The position numbers and the translations under genes were made by a program. 64,000 nucleotides of DNA, from assembly GCF_004916975.1 (NCBI RefSeq), contig NZ_STGQ01000001.1:2157939-2221938 (forward strand), written 5' to 3'. Shown here piece by piece: positions 56,092-64,000 of the stretch. The notes beneath the pieces are model-generated. The model saw only the letters and a list, made by a program, of their open reading frames with translations, was not told where the DNA came from and made no database searches. This DNA comes from Paenibacillus dokdonensis (GTDB lineage: Bacteria; Bacillota; Bacilli; Paenibacillales; Paenibacillaceae). The number at the start of each line of letters is the position of its first letter. The first letter of the stretch is position 1.

Positions 56092-56133
56092 AAGGAAAAA
56101 GCATCCCTTACAGAATGTCTCAATAAGGGATGC
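56092..56133 (-). terminator. Terminator after the main binding-lipoprotein gene
   Basis: A perfect 10-bp stem (56101-56110 with 56124-56133); on the minus strand it is followed by TTTTTCC. It separates the transporter unit from the YesM/YesN unit. Confidence 0.85.
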
Positions 56134-56147
56134 GCATGAATGTAATC

Positions 56148-57668
56148 TTACTTGAAATAATTATTAATTTGCTCTTGAGCGGCTTTCATGATCGCGTCCA
56201 TACCAGCAGACTTTAACTCAGCTGTAATCTTCGGAACCATTTTCTCCGGATCGGATGCTCCTGTGATGAGTTCATATTTGTACTTATCCCATACAGCTTG
56301 GCAATTGGCCACTTCTGTCTGAAGATTGCTGATGTCTAGTGCAAAGCCAAGGACAGTAGAAGAGGTTGCTGCATCATTCAGCTTTTTAACCTGTTCCCAT
56401 TGATCTTCAGGAGCTCCTTTTGTAACCGCTAGATTAAAGAATGTACCTTGTGTGTAGGCAGCCAGCGGCCAAGTATCGGAAGTACGCTCAATAACCTTTT
56501 CACCATCGACATTTTTATAGTCTACGCCTAACTCACCGAATGCCAACATATTGCGCAGTTTTGGATCTGTGTTGACTAATTCGAGGTACTTCAAAGCTTC
56601 TTTCTTATATTTTGAATTCGCCGAAATTGCGTTTAGGGAGCCTTGGATCGTACTCGTTGAATAAATAGGTCCATAATGCTGAACCATATCATACTTCTGA
56701 ACAGCATCATTGATTTGCCAGCCTACTTCTGCTCCAGGGAATGCCTGTGCTGCAAAGAAGGCTCTTCCTTTGTCGTTCTCTGTTTTCGTCGGAGCATCTG
56801 GGTTGATGATGCCATCTTTATACCATTGATGCAAGAGCTTCAGATTAGCCATCACATCGGGCTGCTCGAGCACAGAGACAACCGTGCGTGATGCATCGTC
56901 AGCTTTGACGCCAACCGGAGGGAAGCCCAGTGTTAAATCGTCATACTCGTTTAAGAAACCGTTCAAGCCTTCACCTTGCGTCATTGGCAATGGATAGAAG
57001 CTCTTGCCTTCAGCCTTCATGGCGTGCAGAGGCTTATCAAGATCCTGTAGTGTTTTGATATTGTTGATATCAATATTGTACTTTTGCACATATTTATCAT
57101 CGTATACCCAATACTGCGTTAGTGCTGAATCCTTATAAGTAGGAACGGAATAATACTTGCCGCCAATCTTAGTACCTTCCCATACCTTTTCAGGAATCAC
57201 TTTGTATAAGTCAGGTGTTTCACTTTGAACCAGATCGGTGATATCGGCGAGAGCGCCCATAGCCACTTGTTTACTGTATTTACCGCTGTTCGTAAACATA
57301 ATGTCGAATGGTTCGCCAGTATTCACAATGGTGTTTATTTTTGTGTCCCATTCACCCCAGCTGGCTACCTTGATGTCAATTTTCACACCAATCTTCTCAG
57401 CTGTGTATGCATTCATGGCATCAATAGCTTTACTGAAGTTATTAGGCACCTGGCCCCCGATGGTCCACCAGACTAAAGTCGGAATATCCTTACTGGCTGT
57501 TGTGGTGTCCTTTGATGTGTCTGTTGTCTTCGTAGATCCATCTGTTGTAGAACCGTCTGTTGTAGATCCATCTGTTGCAGATCCAGACTTCGAGCCGCCA
57601 CAGGCCGCTAACGTAGTTACCAATGTTAGAGCACAGAGCGTAGAGATGAACTTAAAAGATTTCTTCAT
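56148..57668 (-). CDS. CUT1-type extracellular substrate-binding lipoprotein, main transporter subunit
   Basis: The 506-residue lipoprotein has lipobox TLAACG, a linker of DGSTT units (about 32-48) and the binding fold (PTLVWWTIGGQVPNNF, INTIVNTGEPFDIMF, LKYLELVNTDPKLRNMLAFG). The C-terminal DUF3502-like part (STVLGFALDISNLQTEV) matches LplA/YtcQ. It lies 86 bp behind the permease gene, the normal order for binding protein genes expressed from the same transcript. Confidence 0.9.
   Translation of the reverse strand: MKKSFKFISTLCALTLVTTLAACGGSKSGSATDGSTTDGSTTDGSTKTTDTSKDTTTASKDIPTLVWWTIGGQVPNNFSKAIDAMNAYTAEKIGVKIDIKVASWGEWDTKINTIVNTGEPFDIMFTNSGKYSKQVAMGALADITDLVQSETPDLYKVIPEKVWEGTKIGGKYYSVPTYKDSALTQYWVYDDKYVQKYNIDINNIKTLQDLDKPLHAMKAEGKSFYPLPMTQGEGLNGFLNEYDDLTLGFPPVGVKADDASRTVVSVLEQPDVMANLKLLHQWYKDGIINPDAPTKTENDKGRAFFAAQAFPGAEVGWQINDAVQKYDMVQHYGPIYSTSTIQGSLNAISANSKYKKEALKYLELVNTDPKLRNMLAFGELGVDYKNVDGEKVIERTSDTWPLAAYTQGTFFNLAVTKGAPEDQWEQVKKLNDAATSSTVLGFALDISNLQTEVANCQAVWDKYKYELITGASDPEKMVPKITAELKSAGMDAIMKAAQEQINNYFK
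57535..57579. repeat. Three tandem 15-bp units in the lipoprotein linker
   Basis: GATCCATCTGTTGTA, GAACCGTCTGTTGTA and GATCCATCTGTTGCA follow each other without gaps and encode the DGSTT linker units on the minus strand. Such arrays can change copy number by slippage. Confidence 0.85.
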
Positions 57669-57754
57669 TCCATTTCCCCCTTATTGAAGTTATATCACCG
57701 TAAGAGTTGTACAGTGATCTATCATAAACCAAGTTTCCTTGGCTTATTTCGTCA

Positions 57755-58684
57755 TCATCCTTTGACCGCGCCGATCGTTAGTCCAGAAATAAAGTATTTC
57801 TGGAAGAAAGGGTAGGCGAAAGCTACAGGCAGAACAATTAGAATGGCTACAGCCATCCGGGCAGATTCCTTCGGCATCGTTGCGACGAGTACTGCGTAGC
57901 TGACGCCCATACTTGCGGCATTCTTGGCGAGCGCATCTACATTGCTCATCAAGCTGTTAAGTAGTGCTTGCAATGAATACAGGTTCTGGTTATCGATATA
58001 TAGCATCGATTGGAACCAGTCATTCCAATAAGCGAAGCAGAGAAACAGCCCTATGGTTGCAATGACCGGCAAGGAAATCGGCAGGATGATTGAGAAAAAG
58101 ATTCGCAACTGGCTCGCGCCATCAATTTCAGCAGATTCAATCAGCCCATCGGGAATCGTACTTTTAAAGAAAGTTTTACAAATGATAACGTTGAACGATG
58201 ATACAGCGAGCGGTAGAATAAGTGACCAGATGCTGTCCTTTAGTCCCAATAAATTTGTATTAATGAAGTAACTGGATACCAAACCGCCATTGAATACCAT
58301 TGGGATAAATACCACCCAGGTCAGAAAACCTTTAAGTTTGTATGCTGGACGAGAAAGTACATAGCCCATGGAGGTGGTAAGAAATACACCGAGCACAGTA
58401 CCAGCCACTGTAACAAGTGCGGATACACCGAGCGCCCGCAGAATCATCGCTCCCTGCTTGACAATATAGGTGTAAGCTTCACCTGACAAAGCAACAGGCA
58501 ACAGATGATATCCTGTCTCACGTATGGATGCTTCACTGGAAAAAGAAATGGATAGAACAACAACGACAGGTATGACACAGATCAGCGCCAAGATGATAAA
58601 AATCAGGTTGAATAAGATGTTCACGAATTTGTTTGTGCGATTAAATTTCTCAAGGCCCGTTTCGTAAGCCGTTCTCGTTGCCAT
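57755..58684 (-). CDS. CUT1 carbohydrate ABC transporter permease (LplC/YtcP-like)
   Basis: The 309-residue permease has six membrane helices and the EAA loop in ESAEIDGASQLRIFFSIILP, which docks the shared ATPase. The C-terminal KYFISGLTIGAVKG is typical of the LplC/YtcP type. Its gene starts 13 bp after the partner permease's stop. No ATPase is encoded here, so it presumably uses a multi-system ATPase such as MsmX. Confidence 0.93.
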   Translation of the reverse strand: MATRTAYETGLEKFNRTNKFVNILFNLIFIILALICVIPVVVVLSISFSSEASIRETGYHLLPVALSGEAYTYIVKQGAMILRALGVSALVTVAGTVLGVFLTTSMGYVLSRPAYKLKGFLTWVVFIPMVFNGGLVSSYFINTNLLGLKDSIWSLILPLAVSSFNVIICKTFFKSTIPDGLIESAEIDGASQLRIFFSIILPISLPVIATIGLFLCFAYWNDWFQSMLYIDNQNLYSLQALLNSLMSNVDALAKNAASMGVSYAVLVATMPKESARMAVAILIVLPVAFAYPFFQKYFISGLTIGAVKG

Positions 58685-58697
58685 CGCCCTTACCTCC

Positions 58698-59654
58698 TTA
58701 CATCATCGCGCTATCTGGATCAATTTTGCGAACAATCCAGTTAGCGGTTAAAATCGTTGCACAACCCAGAACGGACTGTACGAATGCGGCAGCAGATGCC
58801 ATACCGACTGTAGCGGTTTTCAGTTGTTTATACACCATGACATCGATGGTGGTAGAAACGTTGAACAGAGAATTGGAATCTCGTGTGACCTGATAGAACA
58901 AGCCAAAATCGGTGTAGAATATGCGTCCTACTGCCAAAATGAACATCATGACGATAACTAGCTTAAGCATTGGCAATGTAATAAATCTCGTCTGCTGCCA
59001 AATGGAAGCGCCATCAATTACAGCTGCTTCATAATAAGTGCTGTCAAGGCTTGTGATCGTTGCCAGATAGATGACCATACCATAGCCCAGGCCTTTCCAG
59101 ATATTCAAGAAAACCAGAAGATACGGCCAGTATTCCGGCGCCATGTACCAGTTAACAGGATCACTGCCCATACTGACGAGCATTTGATTGACAATTCCTT
59201 TATCAAAGCTTAGGAACGCCCAGCCTACAGCAGATACGACAACCCAAGATAGGAAATAGGGGAGGAACATCATCGTCTGATAGACTTTACTTGCTTTGCG
59301 GCTGTGAAGTAATCCGATCATAATAGCGAATAGAACGGGCAGCACAATGCCTGAAACGATAAAAATAATATTGTATCCAATGGTATTTCGAATAATGATC
59401 CAAGCGTCATTCGACTTGAACAAGAACTCGAAATTTTTGAAGCCTACCCACGGACTGTTAAATACATTGCTCAAGAAGCCGCCGCTAATCCTGAAGTTTT
59501 TGAAGGCAATAATGATCCCGAACATAGGCAGGAAGCAAAACAATATGTACCAAATCGTCGTCGGCAATGCCAAGAGGGTTAGTTCCGTATCCTGTTTGCG
59601 CCAACGGTTTCGTAAGCGCTTTCGTTTATCTTGTTGTTCGGTTTTAGAGCTCAT
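58698..59654 (-). CDS. CUT1 carbohydrate ABC transporter permease (LplB/YteP-like)
   Basis: The 318-residue permease has six membrane helices and the EAA loop YEAAVIDGASIWQQTRFITL. ATG 59654 (MSSKTEQQDK) follows GGAAGGAGTG; the frame runs on to 59765 but the extra residues look unlike protein. It is the first gene of the transporter operon. The partner is the 57755 permease; together they form the channel for an oligosaccharide, perhaps rhamnogalacturonan- or xylan-derived. Confidence 0.92.
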   Translation of the reverse strand: MSSKTEQQDKRKRLRNRWRKQDTELTLLALPTTIWYILFCFLPMFGIIIAFKNFRISGGFLSNVFNSPWVGFKNFEFLFKSNDAWIIIRNTIGYNIIFIVSGIVLPVLFAIMIGLLHSRKASKVYQTMMFLPYFLSWVVVSAVGWAFLSFDKGIVNQMLVSMGSDPVNWYMAPEYWPYLLVFLNIWKGLGYGMVIYLATITSLDSTYYEAAVIDGASIWQQTRFITLPMLKLVIVMMFILAVGRIFYTDFGLFYQVTRDSNSLFNVSTTIDVMVYKQLKTATVGMASAAAFVQSVLGCATILTANWIVRKIDPDSAMM

Positions 59655-59734
59655 GTCTGTCACTCCTTCCGGTGTTTTCTCGATTGTATTGCACTCGCTT
59701 AAGTTCATTGTATAAGAGAAGGATCGGGTGCTTC

Positions 59735-59762
59735 TAGATAACAAACTTGATACTATAGTCAA
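59735..59762 (-). promoter_or_regulatory. Possible promoter of the sugar transporter operon
   Basis: On the minus strand TTGACT (59757-59762) and TATCTA (59735-59740) are 16 bp apart, about 80 bp before the first permease ATG. The -10 is weak, as in activator-dependent promoters. The rest of 59763-59984 shows only a TATAAT at 59924 that may serve the YjbR-like gene. Confidence 0.35.
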
Positions 59763-59984
59763 CAAACGTTAGATTCGAAATATAAAGTTTACTAAATATG
59801 CAGTCACGCCTACCGAATGATAGATCAGCACCTATTCATGCCGTCGCGTCTATGCCAGGCTTAATGCTTATTAATCCAAAAGTGACCACATTTTAAGTGA
59901 ATGTTCAAGCTGCTGCATTCAGTTATAATAAGGATACAAATGCGATGAGGAATTTGTTGTCATTGGTGAAGGAGAGGTACTGAA

Positions 59985-60350
59985 TTGAAGAACAATATCA
60001 TCGAATACTGTTTACAGAAGAAGGGAGCTACGAAAGAGTATCCCTTTGGACCTGATCCTTTAGTGATCAAAATTGCGGGTAAAATGTTCGCGCTTATTTT
60101 TCAGGACAAAGCGGATCAATGGCTCTTAAACTTAAAATGCGACCCGGTAATTGCGGAAAATCTAAGAGAGCAGCATGAGGCCGTTCGACCGGGATACCAC
60201 ATGAACAAAAAACACTGGAATACAATTATCATCAATGGTTCCTTGCCGGAGTCTGATGTCTTTATCATGATTGACCATTCTTATGATTCGGTTGTCAAAA
60301 CTCTTCCAAAGAGCCTCCGGGAATCTCTCACGGGAATTCAAAAGCTATGA
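59985..60350 (+). CDS. MmcQ/YjbR-family protein
   Basis: The 121-residue protein has the YjbR (CyaY-like fold) pattern: KGATKEYPFGPDPLVIKIAGKMF, QWLLNLKCDP, VRPGYHMNKKHWNTI, and IDHSYDSVVKTLPKSLRE. These proteins are proposed to bind DNA. The start is TTG 59985, preceded by AAGGAGAGG. It is alone, followed by a terminator. Confidence 0.88.
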   Translation: MKNNIIEYCLQKKGATKEYPFGPDPLVIKIAGKMFALIFQDKADQWLLNLKCDPVIAENLREQHEAVRPGYHMNKKHWNTIIINGSLPESDVFIMIDHSYDSVVKTLPKSLRESLTGIQKL

Positions 60351-60402
60351 ATCTTTAGGATGAATTTCATCGATCAATTTATAAAGCAAACGAGAAAGTA
60401 AG

Positions 60403-60431
60403 GACAACTGTCTTAGACGGTTGTCTTTTTT
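60403..60431 (+). terminator. Terminator after the YjbR-like gene
   Basis: A 10-bp stem with one G-U (60403-60412 with 60416-60425), loop TTA, then TTTTTT. Confidence 0.85.
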
Positions 60432-60553
60432 ATTGATAAATCACAGCCGATGTTGATTTAATAATTATTTAATAAATGCTTCACAAGGTTATAATCCTTA
60501 TTGCCTATCATTGATCTTGTAAGTCAAATATCTTATTTTCAGGGGGAAAAAGC

Positions 60554-61477
60554 ATGAAGAAGAAATGGTTAATGCTAGGCGGCGTACTAGGTATTAGCAG
60601 TGTCATGATGATTACAACAGGAGTAAATGCATTTGCGAGTACAAACGGATATGACGCATATAAATCTGCGCTGAAGAACACGAGAACCATTCAGAATGTA
60701 GCTGTGCAAGCATCCGCTTCTTTACAGGATAATGGAACTGCTCTTGCTAGCGCGGCAGGCAACATCAAGATTAGTCTCAACACACAGACAGCGAGCGGCA
60801 GTGCGGATGTAAAAGTGAATGGCGCAACACAATCCGTTAACTTTTATAAGCTGAAAGATCAGACCGTACTTAAATCAAGCAGCAATGACACGTATTATGT
60901 CAAACAACAACATGGCAAAGAAAAGAACAAGGATAATGAAAAAGAAACGCTAGATCCGCAAATTCCGCAACAAGTGGAGACGGTTATTGATGCGCTGGTA
61001 GGGAACTTGAAAGACTATGTCGCTGTAGATTCGAAGACGGATGGTTCTAAAGAGATTACAGCCGAGCTCGATAATTCTCAAATTCCAACCGTCGTGAACG
61101 CTATTGCACCGCTTGTGATCAAACATGCTTCCAATCAGAAGCACGATGGGGAGAAAAAAGATGATACATCGAAAGAACTCCCATTTAATCGCGATGTACT
61201 ACAAGCTTCGTCACTTCAATTGACGCAAGATATTAAGATTGAGAATATTTCCTTCAAAGCTGATATTAACAATGCTAACTATATTGAGCATCAAGAAGCT
61301 GATATCACAATTTCCGGTAAAGACGCTAGCGGCACAGCGCATCAAGTGAATGTACACCTGCAGGCAAATCTTTCGGGCTATAACACGACAATACCGGATA
61401 CGATAGATCTTTCTGGTAAACAGGTTCAGCAAATGGATAATCATCAACATGGTAAATTCCATGGTGACAATGAATAA
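60554..61477 (+). CDS. Exported protein of unknown function, in an ABC transporter operon
   Basis: The 307-residue protein has a signal peptide (about 1-29, cleavage near NAFA-S) and an exported domain rich in alternating strands (NIKISLNTQTASGSADVKV, QSVNFYKLKDQTVLKSSSND) that resembles the half-barrel of LolA/LppX-like proteins. The end is His-rich (DNHQHGKFHGDNE). It precedes an ABC transporter and a kinase, so it may take part in their ligand sensing or resistance. GGGGG precedes ATG 60554. Confidence 0.6.
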   Translation: MKKKWLMLGGVLGISSVMMITTGVNAFASTNGYDAYKSALKNTRTIQNVAVQASASLQDNGTALASAAGNIKISLNTQTASGSADVKVNGATQSVNFYKLKDQTVLKSSSNDTYYVKQQHGKEKNKDNEKETLDPQIPQQVETVIDALVGNLKDYVAVDSKTDGSKEITAELDNSQIPTVVNAIAPLVIKHASNQKHDGEKKDDTSKELPFNRDVLQASSLQLTQDIKIENISFKADINNANYIEHQEADITISGKDASGTAHQVNVHLQANLSGYNTTIPDTIDLSGKQVQQMDNHQHGKFHGDNE

Positions 61478-61563
61478 TTGAGGCAACAATGTTAGTAAAG
61501 CAGCAGATAGGCTGCATTCAGCATCTATCTGCTGCAACCCCATATGAAGGAGGGATCATCCAA

Positions 61564-62301
61564 ATGAATCCGATTTTAGAGACGCATCAACTTACGAAAG
61601 TTTATCGTAATAACAGAGGGATTCGGGATATCAGTCTGCAGCTGCATGCCGGTGATGTATATGGATTACTAGGGCCAAACGGGGCAGGCAAGACAACATT
61701 TTTGAAGCTTATTACGGGTTTGATCCGTGCGGATCAAGGGAAGATTACACTCTTTAATGGAGATCTGATCGATCAATTTGAAGAAGGTATGCAGCATGTC
61801 GGATGTATGATTGAATCAGCAGATTTCTATGATTTTATAACGGCATGGCAATATTTGGAGTTGGTTGGCCGATTCTATCCGAATATTACGGATCAACGAA
61901 TTACAGAGGTATTAGAGGTTGTAGGCATGATCCAAGTTCGCAAAGATAAAATCAAGAATTATTCGACCGGCATGAAGCAGAAATTAGCGCTTGCTGCGGC
62001 TATTTTGCCGAATCCGAAGTTTGTTATTTTGGATGAACCTACGAACGGTCTGGATATTGAAGGCACGGTGATGTTTCGTCGGCTTATTAAACAGTTGTCT
62101 GAAGAGCATGGAACCACATTCCTCATTTCTAGTCATATGATCCACGAACTGGAGCAACTATGCAACCGCGTGGGGATTATTGTTGATGGGCAATTGATTC
62201 AAGAAGGGCATGTATCTGACTTGCTAGCGAGTGGGCAATCGCTGGAACAATTTTATATTCACGAATTAGATTGCAGGAAAGGGGGGAAGGAGAGTGCGTA
62301 A
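61564..62301 (+). CDS. ABC transporter ATP-binding protein, BcrA-like
   Basis: The 245-residue ATPase has Walker A GPNGAGKTT, signature YSTGMKQKLALA, Walker B FVILDEPTNGLD and a switch histidine in SSHMIHELEQL. Class and size fit bacitracin/lantibiotic-type immunity or peptide transporters (BcrA, LanF). ATG 61564 after GAAGGAGGG is chosen over a TTG at 61489. It overlaps the permease gene by 8 bp. Confidence 0.92.
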   Translation: MNPILETHQLTKVYRNNRGIRDISLQLHAGDVYGLLGPNGAGKTTFLKLITGLIRADQGKITLFNGDLIDQFEEGMQHVGCMIESADFYDFITAWQYLELVGRFYPNITDQRITEVLEVVGMIQVRKDKIKNYSTGMKQKLALAAAILPNPKFVILDEPTNGLDIEGTVMFRRLIKQLSEEHGTTFLISSHMIHELEQLCNRVGIIVDGQLIQEGHVSDLLASGQSLEQFYIHELDCRKGGKESA

Positions 62302-63040
62302 ATGGAGATCTGGGTTTATCAATGAGCTTTGGTTGCTATTATATCGCAAGAAAATGATCGCATTCTTCACATTTTCGATCATACTTCCGATTCTGCTAGC
62401 CGTGTCTCTTCACGCATTACAGCCTATATTGGGACTCGTAACGGTTAGTCAATCCTTTCCGATTCAAATGTTAGGCATATATACGGCGGTCTGGATTCCC
62501 CTCTTCATTTTAACCATGACGGCGGATCTTTTTCCGAGTGAAGTGGCTGCGCGAACCTTGAAGCTTGCTTTCTTACGACCCAATACGAGATTTCATGTGT
62601 TTTGTGCGAAGGTTGCAGCACTCGCTGTGGGGATTGGTACGCTGCTTGTATTATTAGGCGTGGTTACATTGATTTGTAATATATTTGCAGGTGCTACACT
62701 TAGTTTTACAGAGGGATTGGGCGTACTCAAGGCCTATGTTGCTGCTTTTGTTGCGATGGTTGCGCTATCTGCTGTCTTTGTTTTTGTATCTCAATTTTTC
62801 AAAAGTGCGAGCGGGTTTATGGTCACTGCCATCGTACTTTATGTGGCACTTAAAATTTCACCATTTCTACTGAGCGCCATGTCTACGTTCTCACCTGCTT
62901 CCTATACCGACTGGCATATGCTATGGATTAGTCATAACGTCGCGGTAGGTAAACTATGGTCCACTTCACTATACTTGTTATCCAGCTGCGTGTTGTTTTT
63001 TACACTAGGTTACTATATATTTGATCGAAAAGAAGTATAA
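62294..63040 (+). CDS. ABC transporter permease
   Basis: The 248-residue protein has six predicted membrane helices and matches ABC-2 (BcrB/LanE-like) permeases in size, with a DLFPSEVAARTLKLAFLRP segment that contacts the ATPase. GTG 62294 follows GGAAGGAG and overlaps the ATPase stop, so they form one complex. The export substrate is unknown; peptide antibiotic defence is the usual role of this pair with a kinase. Confidence 0.88.
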   Translation: MRKWRSGFINELWLLLYRKKMIAFFTFSIILPILLAVSLHALQPILGLVTVSQSFPIQMLGIYTAVWIPLFILTMTADLFPSEVAARTLKLAFLRPNTRFHVFCAKVAALAVGIGTLLVLLGVVTLICNIFAGATLSFTEGLGVLKAYVAAFVAMVALSAVFVFVSQFFKSASGFMVTAIVLYVALKISPFLLSAMSTFSPASYTDWHMLWISHNVAVGKLWSTSLYLLSSCVLFFTLGYYIFDRKEV

Positions 63041-63055
63041 ACGGGGAATTTGCCG

Positions 63056-64000
63056 ATGTCGATTCGTATTAAGTTACTGCTCTCATATGCTGCCATGTTA
63101 ATTATTCCACTTGTGATCACGTTCTTCACAGCTATTCTCTTGATTGTCGTATTTCGTGGTGATCTTCAGACGATCCGTGAACAATATGGAGCAGGTGCCC
63201 ATCGCATGTTCGAAGATCAGCATGTCGAAGGCATAATGAAGGAGATGAAACGATCCGTCGAGAAAAATCCTTCCATTCTGAACGATTCAAATTACTTGTC
63301 AGATCTGGATCAAGAGCTGCTATCGATTAAATCCAATTTGATTGTACGTAAAGATGCTCGCATTATATATACTTCACCTACATTACAACAGACGGATATT
63401 CTGAATCATTTGCCGGCATACGATGAATCAGGACATGTGGAGAGAGATGAGCCACAACGCATTGGGAAGCAGCTCATTTCGTTAGGACACTTTGATTTTA
63501 GATTCGCAGACCAAACACCCGGTACCGTCATTGTTGTGACAGCCTTGAATCCCTTGGTGAACTTCGCGCAGAAGTTTTTTCCGATTCTTTTTATCACCAG
63601 TATTGTTATTTTGATTCTGACGAACACCCTATTAACGTACTTTGTATCCAGAAGTATCATTCGACCCCTTCAGAAACTGAAGATTGCAATGAAACGTATT
63701 GAAGCAGGCGATTTGGATTTTCAAGTTAAACCGACGAGCAGGGATGAAATCGGGGAGCTCAGTGTCGCCTTTGAACAAATGCGAAATCAGCTTCAGCATT
63801 CAATCCATACACAAATCCAATATGAAGAGAATCGGAAAGAACTCATCTCGAACATATCCCATGATCTTAGAACTCCTTTAACTGCGATCAGAGGGTATGT
63901 GGATGGTCTGGGAGACGGAATTGCAGACACGGCGGTAAAAAGACAGAAATACATCGATATCATTTCTTCCAAAGCAGAAGAGATGGATCACTTGATTGAT
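63056..64000 (+). CDS. Sensor histidine kinase, truncated by the window end
   Basis: The reading frame is open from ATG 63056 (GGGGAA upstream) for 315 codons to the last base. It has two membrane helices (about 7-32 and 175-200) around an extracellular sensor, HAMP (about 200-255), and the HisKA box LISNISHDLRTPLTAIRGY (about 263-281). The ATPase domain must lie beyond 64000. It starts 16 bp after the permease gene; a response regulator probably precedes or follows outside the window. Confidence 0.9.
   Translation, partial: MSIRIKLLLSYAAMLIIPLVITFFTAILLIVVFRGDLQTIREQYGAGAHRMFEDQHVEGIMKEMKRSVEKNPSILNDSNYLSDLDQELLSIKSNLIVRKDARIIYTSPTLQQTDILNHLPAYDESGHVERDEPQRIGKQLISLGHFDFRFADQTPGTVIVVTALNPLVNFAQKFFPILFITSIVILILTNTLLTYFVSRSIIRPLQKLKIAMKRIEAGDLDFQVKPTSRDEIGELSVAFEQMRNQLQHSIHTQIQYEENRKELISNISHDLRTPLTAIRGYVDGLGDGIADTAVKRQKYIDIISSKAEEMDHLID

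Overview
The window reads as chromosomal DNA of a Paenibacillus-like, Gram-positive spore former. The evidence is moderate GC content, strong AGGAGG-type ribosome binding sites with frequent GTG and TTG starts, a cell-wall-bound xylanase with SLH domains, YesM/YesN-type two-component systems beside CUT1 sugar transporters that lack their own ATPase, and FeuABC-like iron uptake. This genus call is inference from gene content; no rRNA or tRNA lies in the window.

Layout. Positions 1-8.6 kb hold an FAD oxidoreductase, a sugar isomerase gene killed by one stop codon, a toxin/immunity pair on the minus strand (a PrsW-like membrane protease fused to a nuclease-like tip, followed by a pentapeptide-repeat protein), a GyrI-like protein, a thioredoxin-reductase-like flavoprotein and an APH-type kinase. 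8.8-12.8 kb is one large SLH-anchored GH10 xylanase gene with a cre-like site at its start. 13.1-16.9 kb is a MerR-controlled redox island: cupin and CMD-family genes diverge from merR and an aldo/keto reductase, with two MerR-type 19-bp-spacer promoters between them, and a second reductase gene follows. 17-24.4 kb has a small membrane protein, a nucleotidyltransferase, a two-component system with a membrane-anchored partner, a cell-wall amidase, and a FusB-like gene preceded by a leader peptide and alternative hairpins.

25-33.2 kb is an iron/siderophore locus: two Fur-boxed binding lipoproteins, an AraC regulator carrying its own binding-protein domain, two FecCD permeases without an ATPase, and an ABC exporter. 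33-42.5 kb is a decayed region: a truncated phosphatase, a two-component system whose kinase is split by a stop codon, a duplicated alpha/beta-hydrolase gene whose two copies share direct-repeat promoters, and between them a third hydrolase interrupted by an insertion sequence with a clean 2-bp target duplication. 42.8-46.9 kb is a likely amino-acid operon (YheO-type regulator, PatB-type lyase, NhaC antiporter, RidA).

47-51.8 kb carries a secreted repeat protein with Ig-like domains, an alditol-oxidase-like flavoprotein, a DUF1992 protein and a small unknown. 51.9-59.7 kb is a minus-strand CUT1 carbohydrate uptake module: two permeases and a binding lipoprotein, then a YesM/YesN pair and a second binding lipoprotein. 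60-64 kb holds a YjbR-like protein and an operon of a secreted protein, an ABC transporter and a sensor kinase cut by the window end.

Decay is a theme. Several genes are broken by single stop codons, a frameshift, 5' loss or IS insertion, and short relics of other genes survive between intact ones. The most interesting items are the PrsW-toxin pair, the attenuator before the FusB-like gene, the paired MerR promoters, and the duplicated hydrolase promoters next to a response regulator.
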